Assembly (NCBI GenBank): GCA_964551305.1 | Contig: CAZKBT010000008.1 | Coordinates: forward strand, 3,610-67,609 | Direction: 5' to 3' | Source of the DNA: JBAZDC01 sp041654595 | Lineage (GTDB): Bacteria > Pseudomonadota > Gammaproteobacteria > Burkholderiales > Burkholderiaceae_B | DNA: 64,000 nucleotides | Shown here: in pieces, positions 37,568 through 47,328 of the stretch | Layout: the number at the start of each line of letters is the position of its first letter | Numbering within the stretch: the stretch's first letter is position 1 | Notes under the pieces: model-generated | What the model saw: the letters and a program-made list of their open reading frames with translations, nothing else | Database searches by the model: none | What the model was told of the DNA's origin: nothing | Program-made: the position numbers and the translations under genes

Positions 37568-40456
37568 CTAAGCCAGCTTGCTCAGTTGGCCATGCACCTT
37601 GTCCAGCGTTTCCTGGAACTGGCTCACGCGCATTTTTTCCTGTTCGACGACGGCGGCGGGCGCGCGCGCCACGAAGCTTTCATTGCCCAGCTTGGCCCGG
37701 GCCTTGGCGATTTCACCCCGCAGGCGCGCGATTTCCTTGGACAAGCGCGCGCGTTCGGCGTCGACGTCGATTTCCACGTGCAGCATCAGCTGCGTGCCGC
37801 CCACGACTTGCACGGGCGCGCCGACGTCGGGAAGCTCGTCGACGATATCCACGCTCGACAGCTTGCCCAGGGCAGCCAGGTAGGGGACATAGTCCTGGAA
37901 AGCCTCGCGCTTGCCCTGGATCATCAGGGGAACGCGTTGAGCCGGCGACAGCGACATCTCGCCCCTGAGCGCGCGCACGCCTTCCACGAGAGCCTTCAGG
38001 TCGTTGACCCGGCTTTCCGAGTCCGGGTCGATCGCTGACGGATCGGAGGCCGGATAGGGTTGGACGCTGATGCTGGTTTGCTGCTCTTCCCCGCGCTTGC
38101 CCGCCACGACCGATACTTTCTGCCAAAGCTCTTCGGTGATGAAGGGAATGATGGGGTGGGCCAGGCGCAGCACGGTCTCCAGGACGCGGATCAGGCTGCG
38201 GCGCGTGCCCAGCTGTCTAGCGGCGTCGCCGTTCTGCAGCTGAACCTTGGCCAATTCCACGTACCAGTCGCAATACTCGTTCCAGACGAATTGGTAGATG
38301 GCGTTGGCGATGTTGTCGAAGCGATAGTCGGCAAAGCCTTGCTCGACTTCCGATTCCAGGCGCTGCAGGCGGCTGATGATCCATTTGTCGGCGAAGGAGA
38401 GCCGCGCGGATACGCTTGCGCCGTCCTGGATGGCGGTTTCCCGGCTCAGGTCGTGACCCTCGGTGTTCATCAGGACGAAGCGCGACGCGTTCCACAGCTT
38501 GTTGCAGAAATTGCGATAGCCCTCGCAGCGTTTGAGGTCGAAATTGATGTTGCGGCCCAGCGTGGCGTAGGCGGCCATCGTGAAACGCAGGGCATCCGCC
38601 CCGTAGGCGGGAAAGCCCTGGGGGTAGTCCTTGCCGGTCTTTTTCCGGATGCTTTCCGCCTGCTTCGGGTTCATCAGCCCGGAGGTGCGCTTTTCCAGCA
38701 GGCCTGGCAGGTCGATGCCGTCGATCAGGTCCACCGGATCGATGGTATTGCCCTTGGACTTGCTCATTTTCTTGCCGTCGGCATCGCAAACCAGGCCGTG
38801 CACGTAGACGTCATGGAAAGGAATTTTTCCGGTCATGTGCATGCTCATCATGATCATGCGGGCGACCCAGAAAAAGATAATGTCGAAACCGGTGACCAGT
38901 ACGCTGGAAGGCAGGTAGCGCTCCAGGTCGGGCGTCCGCTCGGGCCAGCCCAGGTCGCTGAAGGGCACGAGCGCGGAAGAAAACCAGGTATCCAGCACGT
39001 CTTCGTCGCGGCGCAGCGGACCGTCGACGCCGGCCCGGCGCGCCTGCTCGACGGCGTCGGCTTCATCGCGGGCGACGAACAGGCGCCCGTCTTCGCCATA
39101 CCAGGCCGGAATCTGGTGGCCCCACCACAGCTGGCGGGAAATACACCAGTCCTGGATATTGTTCAGCCACTGGTTGTAGGTGGTGGTCCAGTTTTCCGGG
39201 TAGAACTTGATCCGCCCGTCGGCCACGGCCTGCAGCGCGACCTCGGTGATGCTCTTGCCGGGATTGAGCGAGCCTTCCGGCGCCGGCTTGCTCATGGCCA
39301 CGAACCACTGGTCCGTCAACATGGGTTCGATGACCGTGTTGGTCCGGTCTCCGCGCGGCACCATCAGCTTGTGGGGCTTGGCGGCCTGCAGCGCATCGAT
39401 GTCTTTCAGGTCGGAGACGATCTGCTTGCGGGCGGCAAAGCGGTCCATGCCGCGATAGGCTTGCGGCGCCTCGTCGGAAATGTGCGCGTCCAGCGTCAGG
39501 ATGCTGATCATGTCCAGGCCGTGGCGCTGGCCCACGGCGTAGTCGTTGAAGTCGTGCGCGGGAGTGACTTTGACCACGCCGGTCCCGAACTCGCGGTCCA
39601 CGTAGTCGTCCGCGATGACGGGTAGCCGGCGGCCGACCAGCGGCAGGGTCACGTGCTTGCCAATCAGGCGGGCGTAGCGCTCGTCTTCGGGGTGGACCAT
39701 CACGGCGACGTCGCCCAGCATCGTTTCAGGGCGGGTCGTGGCTACCACGAGGTACTCCAGGCCGTCGACGGGTTCTTCGAGGGGATAGCGGATTTCCCAC
39801 AGGAAGCCGTCTTCTTCTTCGCTGACCACTTCCAGGTCCGAGACGGCGGTGCCCAATACGGGGTCCCAGTTGACCAGTCTTTTGCCCCGATAGATCAAGC
39901 CTTGCTCATAGAGGCGCACGAAGGTTTCCACCACGGCGCGGGACAAGTTGCCGTCCATGGTGAAGTACTCGCGGTCCCAGTCGGCCGAGGAGCCCAGGCG
40001 GCGGAATTGGCTGGTGATGGCGCTGCCCGATTTTTCTTTCCATTCCCAGACTTTTTCCACGAATTTCTCGCGGCCCAGGTCGTGGCGCGTGATGTTCTGC
40101 GCGTCCAGCTGGCGTTCGACGACGATCTGCGTGGCGATGCCCGCATGGTCCGTGCCCGGGATGAAGGCCGTGTCGGCGCCGCGCATCCGGTGATAGCGCA
40201 CCAGCCCGTCCATGACGGTCTGATTGAACGCATGTCCCATGTGCAGGGTGCCGGTCACGTTGGGGGGAGGAAACTGGACGGCGAAGGAGGGCGGGGTCGT
40301 ATCGGCGCGCGCCGTGCCGGGCGCCGGGAGCACGTGCCGCCCGGCGGCGAAAACACCGGAGCGTTCCCATTGCGTGTACCAGCGTGATTCTATTTCTTGA
40401 GGTTCAAAACTTTTTGAAAGCTGCTCGGATGCCGTAGGCGTTGGTGTCGTGGTCAT
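37568..40456 (-). CDS. valS: valyl-tRNA synthetase
   Basis: ValRS charges tRNA-Val and hydrolyses misacylated threonyl-tRNA. The ATG at 40456 gives 962 residues; the frame is open 15 codons further upstream. The class I signature HMGH appears in PPPNVTGTLHMGHAFN near residue 75 and KMSKSKGN near 565, with the CP1 editing domain between. The C-terminal coiled-coil tRNA arm (LSKEIARLRGEIAKARAKLGNESF) is present. It is convergent with trmD (33-nt gap). Confidence 0.98.
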   Translation of the reverse strand: MTTTPTPTASEQLSKSFEPQEIESRWYTQWERSGVFAAGRHVLPAPGTARADTTPPSFAVQFPPPNVTGTLHMGHAFNQTVMDGLVRYHRMRGADTAFIPGTDHAGIATQIVVERQLDAQNITRHDLGREKFVEKVWEWKEKSGSAITSQFRRLGSSADWDREYFTMDGNLSRAVVETFVRLYEQGLIYRGKRLVNWDPVLGTAVSDLEVVSEEEDGFLWEIRYPLEEPVDGLEYLVVATTRPETMLGDVAVMVHPEDERYARLIGKHVTLPLVGRRLPVIADDYVDREFGTGVVKVTPAHDFNDYAVGQRHGLDMISILTLDAHISDEAPQAYRGMDRFAARKQIVSDLKDIDALQAAKPHKLMVPRGDRTNTVIEPMLTDQWFVAMSKPAPEGSLNPGKSITEVALQAVADGRIKFYPENWTTTYNQWLNNIQDWCISRQLWWGHQIPAWYGEDGRLFVARDEADAVEQARRAGVDGPLRRDEDVLDTWFSSALVPFSDLGWPERTPDLERYLPSSVLVTGFDIIFFWVARMIMMSMHMTGKIPFHDVYVHGLVCDADGKKMSKSKGNTIDPVDLIDGIDLPGLLEKRTSGLMNPKQAESIRKKTGKDYPQGFPAYGADALRFTMAAYATLGRNINFDLKRCEGYRNFCNKLWNASRFVLMNTEGHDLSRETAIQDGASVSARLSFADKWIISRLQRLESEVEQGFADYRFDNIANAIYQFVWNEYCDWYVELAKVQLQNGDAARQLGTRRSLIRVLETVLRLAHPIIPFITEELWQKVSVVAGKRGEEQQTSISVQPYPASDPSAIDPDSESRVNDLKALVEGVRALRGEMSLSPAQRVPLMIQGKREAFQDYVPYLAALGKLSSVDIVDELPDVGAPVQVVGGTQLMLHVEIDVDAERARLSKEIARLRGEIAKARAKLGNESFVARAPAAVVEQEKMRVSQFQETLDKVHGQLSKLA

Positions 40457-40757
40457 TGTGCGGTGAAAAGGTAAGAGCGTGTTGGTGCGCGCCTGTCGCA
40501 TCGGGCTGCGCGGCGCAGCCGTGAGCTCAATCAGGGTAGTCGTCGGCTTTATTTTAAGCCGTAGCCGTGACAGATTCGCATGTTAAAATACCGGGTTCAC
40601 ATAAACTATAGCAAAGTTGTTGTTTTCATTAGAAAAACTATTTCCGCAACCCCGGTTTTTGGGTTTGGAGGTCCGGTTTTCGGCCGAAGTGGCCCGCCAT
40701 CATCTTCATTTACTCAACGGTAAGTCCTTTTTATTTCATTAACTGTTTGGATTTTTC
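40457..40757. other. intergenic region between divergent valS and ndk
   Basis: About 300 nt carry the promoters for both genes. An AT-rich stretch around 40585-40650 (with TTAAAAT and ACTATAG) is the likely promoter area for ndk, but no clean -35/-10 pair stands out. A poly-pyrimidine/GGTTTTTGGG segment at 40650-40685 could fold. No gene is seen. Confidence 0.5.
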
Positions 40758-41183
40758 ATGGCTATTGAACGCACTCTTTCCATTATCAAACCCGATGCCG
40801 TCGCCAAGAACGTGATCGGCCAGATCGTTGCCCGTTTCGAGCAGGCGGGCCTGAAAGTGATTGCCGCCCGGTTGCAGCAGTTGTCCCGCGAAGAAGCCGA
40901 ACGCTTTTACGGCGTGCACAAAGAGCGTCCTTTTTTCAAGGACCTGGTTGATTTCATGGTCTCCGGCCCCGTGTTCGTGCAGGTTCTGGAAGGCGAGAAC
41001 GCGATCCAGAAAAACCGCGACCTGATGGGCGCCACCGACCCCAAGAAGGCCGAAGCAGGCACGATCCGCGCCGACTTCGCCGACAGCATCGACGCCAATG
41101 CCGTGCACGGCTCGGACGCCGCCGAAACCGCAGCGGTGGAAATCGCTTTCTTCTTCCCGGAAAGCCAGGTTTTCAGCCGTTGA
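40758..41183 (+). CDS. ndk: nucleoside diphosphate kinase
   Basis: Ndk transfers the gamma-phosphate of ATP to nucleoside diphosphates by a phosphohistidine intermediate. The 141-residue protein opens with MAIERTLSIIKPDAV and has the catalytic His117 in NAVHGSDA. It is the first gene of a long plus-strand run that reaches purA. The ribosome site is poor (TTTGGA). Confidence 0.98.
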   Translation: MAIERTLSIIKPDAVAKNVIGQIVARFEQAGLKVIAARLQQLSREEAERFYGVHKERPFFKDLVDFMVSGPVFVQVLEGENAIQKNRDLMGATDPKKAEAGTIRADFADSIDANAVHGSDAAETAAVEIAFFFPESQVFSR

Positions 41184-41223
41184 TCGGTTGACGCTCCCGC
41201 ACTCGCACGCCGCCTTGTTCACG

Positions 41224-42375
41224 ATGTCATCGGATTCCATCAATCTTTTGGGGCTCGGGGCCGCCGAGCTGACCGACCTCGTCGGGCAGTGGGGCGGCAA
41301 GCCGTTTCGCGCCAAGCAACTGCTGCGCTGGGTGCACCAGCGCGGCGTGGATTCCTTTGACGACATGACGGACCTGGCACGCGAGTTTCGCGGGCAGCTT
41401 GCAGAACGCTGTTCGATTCACGCGCCTGCCGTGTCAACCGAACAGCGCTCTGTCGACGGAACGCGCAAGTGGCTGTTCGACGTCGGCGACAACAACGCGG
41501 TCGAGGCGGTTTTCATTCCCGAAGACGATCGCGGGACGCTCTGCATCTCCAGCCAGGCCGGCTGCACCGTGGCATGTCCTTTCTGTTCCACGGGCTATCA
41601 GGGCTTCAACCGCAATCTGACCACGGCCGAGATCATCGGCCAGCTGTGGTTCGCCAGGCGGGCGGTGCAGGCGGATGCGGGCGGCGCCCGGCTCGCCGAT
41701 ACGGCCACGGCGGCGCCGGTGTCGCGCGTCGTGAGCAATGTGGTGATGATGGGCATGGGCGAACCGCTCCTGAATTACGATCAGGTGGTGGGCGCCTTGC
41801 GCTTGATGCTCGACGACAATGCCTATGGCTTGTCGCGGCGGCGGGTCACCGTATCCACGTCCGGCGTCGTGCCGATGATGGACCGCTTGTCCACGGACTG
41901 CCCGGTCGCCTTGGCCGTCTCCTTGCATGCGCCCAACGATGCGTTGCGCGACAAGCTGGTTCCCTTGAACCGCAAGTATCCCTTGGCCGAATTGTTGGCC
42001 GCCTGCAACCGCTACTTGGAGTTCGCGCCGCGCGATTTCATCACGTTCGAATACATCATGCTGGACGGCGTGAACGACGGCGACGATCATGCGCGCGAGC
42101 TGATCGCCATTGCGTCACAGGTTCGCTGCAAATTCAATTTGATACCTTTCAATCCTTTCCCTCAGTCGGGCTTGAAGCGTTCCTCCACGGCACGGGTGCG
42201 TCTTTTCGCGCAGCGACTGATGGATGCCGGCGTGATCACCACCGTGCGCAAGACGCGAGGCGATGACATCGCCGCGGCCTGTGGCCAGTTGGCCGGAGAC
42301 GTAAAGGACCGTACGCGCATTGCGCAGCGCTTGCCCAACCGCGCTGTCATTGCGATCAATCAGGAGCGAGCATGA
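41224..42375 (+). CDS. rlmN: 23S rRNA/tRNA adenine-C2 methyltransferase RlmN
   Basis: RlmN is a radical-SAM enzyme that methylates A2503 of 23S rRNA and A37 of some tRNAs. The ATG at 41224 gives 383 residues. The [4Fe-4S]/SAM motif is C-x3-C-x2-C in GCTVACPFCSTG near residue 120, and the MGMGEPLLNYDQV motif follows. The C-terminal catalytic Cys is in RGDDIAAACGQL. The start is 40 nt after ndk, and the stop overlaps the next gene (ATGA). Confidence 0.97.
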   Translation: MSSDSINLLGLGAAELTDLVGQWGGKPFRAKQLLRWVHQRGVDSFDDMTDLAREFRGQLAERCSIHAPAVSTEQRSVDGTRKWLFDVGDNNAVEAVFIPEDDRGTLCISSQAGCTVACPFCSTGYQGFNRNLTTAEIIGQLWFARRAVQADAGGARLADTATAAPVSRVVSNVVMMGMGEPLLNYDQVVGALRLMLDDNAYGLSRRRVTVSTSGVVPMMDRLSTDCPVALAVSLHAPNDALRDKLVPLNRKYPLAELLAACNRYLEFAPRDFITFEYIMLDGVNDGDDHARELIAIASQVRCKFNLIPFNPFPQSGLKRSSTARVRLFAQRLMDAGVITTVRKTRGDDIAAACGQLAGDVKDRTRIAQRLPNRAVIAINQERA

Positions 42376-42878
42376 CCGAGCCCATAGAGACGAGCCAAGA
42401 ACCGATTCCCGCACAGGGCGCAGGCCTGTCGGCCGCGAGCGTCGGATCGACGTTGCGCGCGCTGCGCGAGGCCCGCGGCATGAGCTTGTCCGAAGTTTCC
42501 GCGCGGCTCAAGTTCTCCGTTCGCCAACTGGACGCCCTGGAGCAGGAACGGTGGGATGATCTTCCGCAAGGTGTTTCCTTGCGCGGATTGGTCAAGAACT
42601 ACGCCCGCTTCCTGCAGGCGGACGCCGACGCGCTGCTGGACACGCTGGAGCGCCAGGTCGGCGCGTCCGCCGCGTCGCCCTCGGCGGCCGTCAATCGCGT
42701 CGTCAACCGTTATCAGGAAACGGACATGCCGTTGCACGACGAACCCTCCGGCCGTCCCTGGGGATGGTTGGTTATCATTTTGGTTGTTTTGCTCATCGCC
42801 GTGTTCTATGCCATAGAGCGAGCATGGATTCCCGAATCCTGGCTGATGTTCGATTGGCTGAAATCCATACAGAAATGA
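42372..42878 (+). CDS. RodZ-like helix-turn-helix membrane protein, short form
   Basis: This 168-residue protein has a cytoplasmic XRE-type helix-turn-helix (about 24-90; STLRALREARGMSLSEVSARL and LKNYARFLQADAD-like helices), which is the RodZ N-domain. One membrane helix follows (about 133-150; WGWLVIILVVLLIAVFYAI) with a short tail. The large periplasmic DUF4115 domain of RodZ is missing. RodZ links MreB to the wall machinery. The position before ispG is conserved for RodZ-type genes. It overlaps rlmN and ispG by 4 nt each. Confidence 0.82.
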   Translation: MTEPIETSQEPIPAQGAGLSAASVGSTLRALREARGMSLSEVSARLKFSVRQLDALEQERWDDLPQGVSLRGLVKNYARFLQADADALLDTLERQVGASAASPSAAVNRVVNRYQETDMPLHDEPSGRPWGWLVIILVVLLIAVFYAIERAWIPESWLMFDWLKSIQK

Positions 42879-44194
42879 CGATTACCGCAGCTCCCGCGTC
42901 AGAATGCCAGCCTTTGCCCGTCGGCGCCGCCGCGCGGCGCGCGACGCGGCCGGTGCAGGTGCGATGGGGCGCAAACAGCGTGCAGGTCGGCGGGCGGGCG
43001 CCCGTGGTCGTGCAATCCATGACCAATACGGATACGGTCGATGCCGTGGCCACGGCCATTCAGGTCAAGGAACTGGCGCTGGCGGGATCGGAGATGGTCC
43101 GCATCACCGTCAACACGCCCGAAGCCGCCGGGGAAGTCCCGGCCATACGCGAGCATCTGGATCGCATGGGCGTCGACACGCCCCTGGTCGGCGATTTCCA
43201 TTACAACGGACACAAGTTGCTGTCGCAGTTTCCGGAGTGCGCCCAGGCTTTGTCCAAGTACCGCATCAACCCCGGCAACATGGGCGGCGGCAAAAAGCGC
43301 GACGACAACTTCGCCCAGATGATAGAAATCGCCTGCCGCTACGATAAACCCGTGCGCATCGGCGTCAACTGGGGCAGCCTGGACCATGAGCTGATGGCGC
43401 GCATGATGGACGACAACAATCGCCGCGCCCAGCCCTGGGATGCGCGAGCGGTCATGCGCGATGCCCTGGTGGTGTCGGCCATCAGCAATGCGCAGCGGGC
43501 GGAGCAATTGGGGCTCTCGCCCAACGGCATCGTGCTGTCCTGCAAAGTCAGCCATGTCCAGGACCTGATCACGGTTTATCAAGACCTGTCCACGCGTTGC
43601 GATTATCCCTTGCACCTGGGGCTCACCGAGGCGGGCATGGGCAGCAAGGGCATCGTGGCCTCCACGGCTGCGCTGGCGGTCCTGCTGCAGCAGGGCATCG
43701 GCGACACGATACGCATTTCACTGACGCCCGAGCCCGGCGGCGACCGTTCGCGCGAAGTGATCGTCGCCCAGGAAATCCTGCAAAGCATGGGTTTGCGCGC
43801 CTTTACGCCCATGGTCGTGGCATGCCCCGGATGCGGGCGCACCAGCAGCACGGTTTTCCAGGAATTGGCCGACAGCATCCAAGCCTATTTGCGCGAGCAG
43901 ATGCCGGTCTGGAAGACGCGCTACCCCGGCGTCGAGACCATGAACGTGGCGGTGATGGGCTGCGTGGTGAACGGTCCGGGCGAAAGCCGCCACGCCGACA
44001 TCGGCATCAGCTTGCCGGGCACGGGTGAAATCCCGTCCGCGCCGGTCTATATCGACGGAGAGCGCACCGTTACCCTGAAGGGCGAGGGCATAGCCAAAGA
44101 ATTCCAGGCCATCGTCCAGGATTACGTCGAGCGGCGTTATGGCCAGGCCGTATCCGATTCATCCCATGCCGCGGACCAACCGCGTGATCTTTAA
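42875..44194 (+). CDS. ispG: 4-hydroxy-3-methylbut-2-enyl diphosphate synthase
   Basis: IspG is the iron-sulfur enzyme of the MEP isoprenoid pathway. The ATG at 42875 overlaps the stop of the HTH gene, giving 439 residues; an upstream ATG (42824) is less likely because it would overlap deeply. The TIM-barrel part has VQSMTNTDT and GDFHYNGH. The C-terminal Fe-S domain has VACPGCGRTS and GCVVNGPGES. The length is slightly above the classical 370, as in beta-proteobacteria with an insert in the second half. Confidence 0.96.
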   Translation: MTITAAPASECQPLPVGAAARRATRPVQVRWGANSVQVGGRAPVVVQSMTNTDTVDAVATAIQVKELALAGSEMVRITVNTPEAAGEVPAIREHLDRMGVDTPLVGDFHYNGHKLLSQFPECAQALSKYRINPGNMGGGKKRDDNFAQMIEIACRYDKPVRIGVNWGSLDHELMARMMDDNNRRAQPWDARAVMRDALVVSAISNAQRAEQLGLSPNGIVLSCKVSHVQDLITVYQDLSTRCDYPLHLGLTEAGMGSKGIVASTAALAVLLQQGIGDTIRISLTPEPGGDRSREVIVAQEILQSMGLRAFTPMVVACPGCGRTSSTVFQELADSIQAYLREQMPVWKTRYPGVETMNVAVMGCVVNGPGESRHADIGISLPGTGEIPSAPVYIDGERTVTLKGEGIAKEFQAIVQDYVERRYGQAVSDSSHAADQPRDL

Positions 44195-44203
44195 TTTAAC
44201 GCT

Positions 44204-45517
44204 ATGACGCAGTCGCAAGAAACAACGCAGTCCAGACAGTTCGAGAAGGTCCGCGCCCTGACCGGCATGAAAGATACGCTGCCGGATGCAAGCGCGAACT
44301 GGGAGCGGCTGGAGCAAACGGTTCGCGAGTGGCTGGCCGGCTACGGCTACCGCAACATGCGTACGCCGGTTCTGGAGCATACCCGCCTGTTCACCCGCGG
44401 CATCGGCGAAGTCACCGACATCGTCGAAAAGGAAATGTATTCCTTTACCGATTCCCTCAATGGCGAAGCGTTGACGATGCGCCCGGAGTTCACCGCCGGC
44501 ATCGTGCGCGCGACCATCGAGCATAATCTGCTTTACGATAGGCCGCAGCGGGTGTTTTCGATGGGCCCGGTCTTTCGGCACGAGAAACCGCAGCGCGGCC
44601 GTTTTCGCCAATTCCATCAGATAGACGTCGAGGCCCTGGGCTTGCCAGGGCCCGACATCGATGCCGAGATGATCGTGATGCTGGCGCGGTTATGGAAACT
44701 GCTGGGCTTGACCGACATCCGCCTGGAGATCAATTCCCTGGGCCAGGCCAGCGAGCGCAGCGCGCACCGCACGGCGCTCATCGAGTACTTGGAACAGCAC
44801 ACCGCGGTCATGGATGACGAAGCCAGGCGGCGGATGTACACCAACCCTTTGCGCGTGCTGGACACCAAGAATCCCGCCATGCAGGAGATGGCCAATAACG
44901 CGCCGAAGCTGTTCGACTTCCTGGGGCGGGAATCCCTGGATCATTACGCGGGCGTCTGCGCGCGCCTGGATGACGCCGGTATTGCATACCGATTGAATAC
45001 GCGTCTCGTGCGCGGCCTGGACTATTACAATCTGACGGTTTTCGAGTGGGTGACGGATCGCCTGGGCGCCCAGGGCACCGTGTGCGGCGGCGGCCGTTAT
45101 GACGGGCTGATCGAGCTCCTGGGCGGCAAACCGGCGCCGGCCGTCGGATTCGCCATAGGCATGGAACGCCTGCTGGATCTGTGCGAACAGTCCTCCGGCG
45201 CTCACGCCCAGCCCGAATGCCAAGTCTACGTGGTCCATCAGGGCGACGCCGCGCAGCGAACTGCGGCTACACTGGCGGAATCGCTGCGCGATGCGGGCTT
45301 GCGGATTATCGTCCATGCCGGATCGGCGGGCTTCAAGTCCCAGTTCAAGCGGGCGGATGCCAGCGGCGCCGTGGCGGCGGTCGTGCTGGGCTCCGATGAG
45401 CTGGCGCAGCGGGCGGCCACCGTCAAGTGGCTGCGCGTGTCGGATACCGCCGAACAGGCGCAACAGGAAACGATCACTTTCGATCGATTGGCCGATGAAT
45501 TGAAATCAAGGATTTGA
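44204..45517 (+). CDS. hisS: histidyl-tRNA synthetase
   Basis: HisRS charges tRNA-His. The 437-residue protein is a class II synthetase: motif 2 segment GPVFRHEKPQRGRFRQFHQ near 125, the histidine-A motif LVRGLDYYNLTVFEW near 266, and motif 3 PAVGFAIGMERLL near 313, then the anticodon-binding domain. The first 20 residues are variable. It starts 9 nt after ispG. Confidence 0.98.
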   Translation: MTQSQETTQSRQFEKVRALTGMKDTLPDASANWERLEQTVREWLAGYGYRNMRTPVLEHTRLFTRGIGEVTDIVEKEMYSFTDSLNGEALTMRPEFTAGIVRATIEHNLLYDRPQRVFSMGPVFRHEKPQRGRFRQFHQIDVEALGLPGPDIDAEMIVMLARLWKLLGLTDIRLEINSLGQASERSAHRTALIEYLEQHTAVMDDEARRRMYTNPLRVLDTKNPAMQEMANNAPKLFDFLGRESLDHYAGVCARLDDAGIAYRLNTRLVRGLDYYNLTVFEWVTDRLGAQGTVCGGGRYDGLIELLGGKPAPAVGFAIGMERLLDLCEQSSGAHAQPECQVYVVHQGDAAQRTAATLAESLRDAGLRIIVHAGSAGFKSQFKRADASGAVAAVVLGSDELAQRAATVKWLRVSDTAEQAQQETITFDRLADELKSRI

Positions 45518-45524
45518 ACGAAGC

Positions 45525-46166
45525 ATGGCATACGATTTAGAAGAACAGGAAAAACTGGATGCGTTGCGGGCCTGGTGGGACCGCTACGGCACGTTGCTGG
45601 TCATCGTCGCATTCGTCATCGTGGCCGGCGTACTGGGCTGGCGCGGCTGGCAATGGCACCAAAGCAACCAGGCGAACCAGGCCATGAGCTATTTCGAGGC
45701 GCTGGAGACCGCCAGCCGCGAAGCCGGCGATGAAGCCGTGACCCGGATCAAGGCCGCGAGCGACACGATGCGCAGCGACTTTCCCCGGTCGGGCTATACC
45801 TCTCGCGGCGTGCTGCTGGCGGCGCACACCTTGTACGAACGCCAGGATCTCGAAGGGGCGAAAGAGCAGCTGCAATGGCTGATCGAGCAGAACACCGATC
45901 CGGCCTTGACGCCGCTCGCACGCCTGCGCTTGGCCGGCATCCTGCTCGAACAGAAGAATTATGACCAGGCCGAGGCACTGCTGGCGGATCCGCCATCGGG
46001 CTACGCGGGGCTGTTCCTGGATCGGCGCGGCGACATCCTGCTGGCGCGCGGCAAGCCGGCCGAAGCGCGCAAGGCGTGGGAAGAGGCGCTGAAAGAGCTG
46101 AGTGGCGTGGATGCGTCGGTGCGACAAGTCCTGCAGTTGAAAATCGATGCTTTAGGTGAGGTCTGA
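45525..46166 (+). CDS. YfgM-type TPR membrane protein
   Basis: The 213-residue product has a short cytoplasmic N-terminus, one membrane helix (about 22-42; TLLVIVAFVIVAGVLGW) and a periplasmic TPR domain. This is the plan of YfgM, an ancillary SecYEG/periplasmic chaperone partner. The start is 7 nt after hisS, and bamB follows after 4 nt; the hisS-yfgM-bamB-der order is shared with E. coli. Confidence 0.9.
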   Translation: MAYDLEEQEKLDALRAWWDRYGTLLVIVAFVIVAGVLGWRGWQWHQSNQANQAMSYFEALETASREAGDEAVTRIKAASDTMRSDFPRSGYTSRGVLLAAHTLYERQDLEGAKEQLQWLIEQNTDPALTPLARLRLAGILLEQKNYDQAEALLADPPSGYAGLFLDRRGDILLARGKPAEARKAWEEALKELSGVDASVRQVLQLKIDALGEV

Positions 46167-46170
46167 AATC

Positions 46171-47328
46171 ATGCGTAATTCTCTTTGCCGCCATGTCGCG
46201 CGTAATACCGCCGTGGCGTTGTGCGTCGGCCTGTTGGCCGGCTGCTCGATGTTTTCCAGCCACGACGAACGCTACGCGCCCGCGCCCTTGACCGAATACC
46301 AGGCCGGCGTGTCGGTAGGCCAGCAGTGGTCGGTTTCGCTGGGCAGCGGCAGCGGCTATGGCTTCATGCCGACCGTGCTGGACGGCTATGTGTATGCGGC
46401 CGCGCCCAACGGCCGCGTCAGCAAGATCGATTTGGCCTCCGGACGGGTGATCTGGCAGACGGATACAGGTATGAATCTTTCCGCGGGCGCCGGTTCCGAC
46501 GGCCGCACGACGGTGGCCGCCGCCGCCGATGGAAACGTCGTGGCGCTGGATGAGAACGGCAGGGAGAAATGGCGTGTGCGCGCCACGAGCGAAGTGGCCG
46601 TTCCGCCGGTCGTGGGCGCGGGCGTCGTCGTCGTGCGCAGTTCCGACTATCGGATCCAGGCGTTCGATGCGAACTCCGGCGAGGCGCTCTGGGACGTGCA
46701 GCGGCCCGGTCCCGCCTTGGCCTTGAAGGCTTCCATGCAGATGCGCATCGTCGACGACCTGCTCATGGCCGGCCTGCCCAACGGCAGACTGATCGCCATT
46801 CACGCCCCGACCGGGAGCGTGCAATGGGAGGGCACGATCTCCACCTCGCAGGGCGCGACCGACCTGGATCGCATCAGCGACGTCGTCGGCGCCCCGCAGA
46901 TCATGGGGCCGGCATTGTGCGGCGTGACCTATCAAGGGAAAATGGTGTGCTTTGACGTGTCGCAGGGCGGCGTTCCCATGTGGGAGCAGCGCTTTTCCAG
47001 CAGCGCCGGCATGGCGATCGACCCCGGCATGGTCTATGCGCCGGACCAGCGCGATGTGGTTCACGCGTTCGAGCTGGCTTCCGGGCGCGAAGTCTGGAAA
47101 CAGGACGGGCTGCGGAATCGTCGCTTGACCGCGCCCGCCGTCGTGCATCAAGGCATCGCCGTCGGCGATCTGGATGGTTTCGTGCACTTCTTGTCGCGCG
47201 CCGACGGCAGTTTGCTCGGCCGCGTTCAGGTCGGCGGCGGCGCCATCGTATCGCCCCCGGTGGCGACGGATCGCGGCGTTCTGGTACAAACCGGAAACGG
47301 CGCATTGGTTCTGGTTGGCGTCAATTGA
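46171..47328 (+). CDS. bamB: outer membrane assembly lipoprotein BamB
   Basis: BamB is the beta-propeller lipoprotein of the BAM complex. The ATG at 46171 gives 385 residues with a lipobox LLAGC (acylated Cys about 25). The mature part holds repeated PQQ-like blades (for example GRVIWQTDTGMN, GEALWDVQRP, REVWKQDGLRN). The stop codon overlaps the TTG start of der. Confidence 0.95.
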   Translation: MRNSLCRHVARNTAVALCVGLLAGCSMFSSHDERYAPAPLTEYQAGVSVGQQWSVSLGSGSGYGFMPTVLDGYVYAAAPNGRVSKIDLASGRVIWQTDTGMNLSAGAGSDGRTTVAAAADGNVVALDENGREKWRVRATSEVAVPPVVGAGVVVVRSSDYRIQAFDANSGEALWDVQRPGPALALKASMQMRIVDDLLMAGLPNGRLIAIHAPTGSVQWEGTISTSQGATDLDRISDVVGAPQIMGPALCGVTYQGKMVCFDVSQGGVPMWEQRFSSSAGMAIDPGMVYAPDQRDVVHAFELASGREVWKQDGLRNRRLTAPAVVHQGIAVGDLDGFVHFLSRADGSLLGRVQVGGGAIVSPPVATDRGVLVQTGNGALVLVGVN

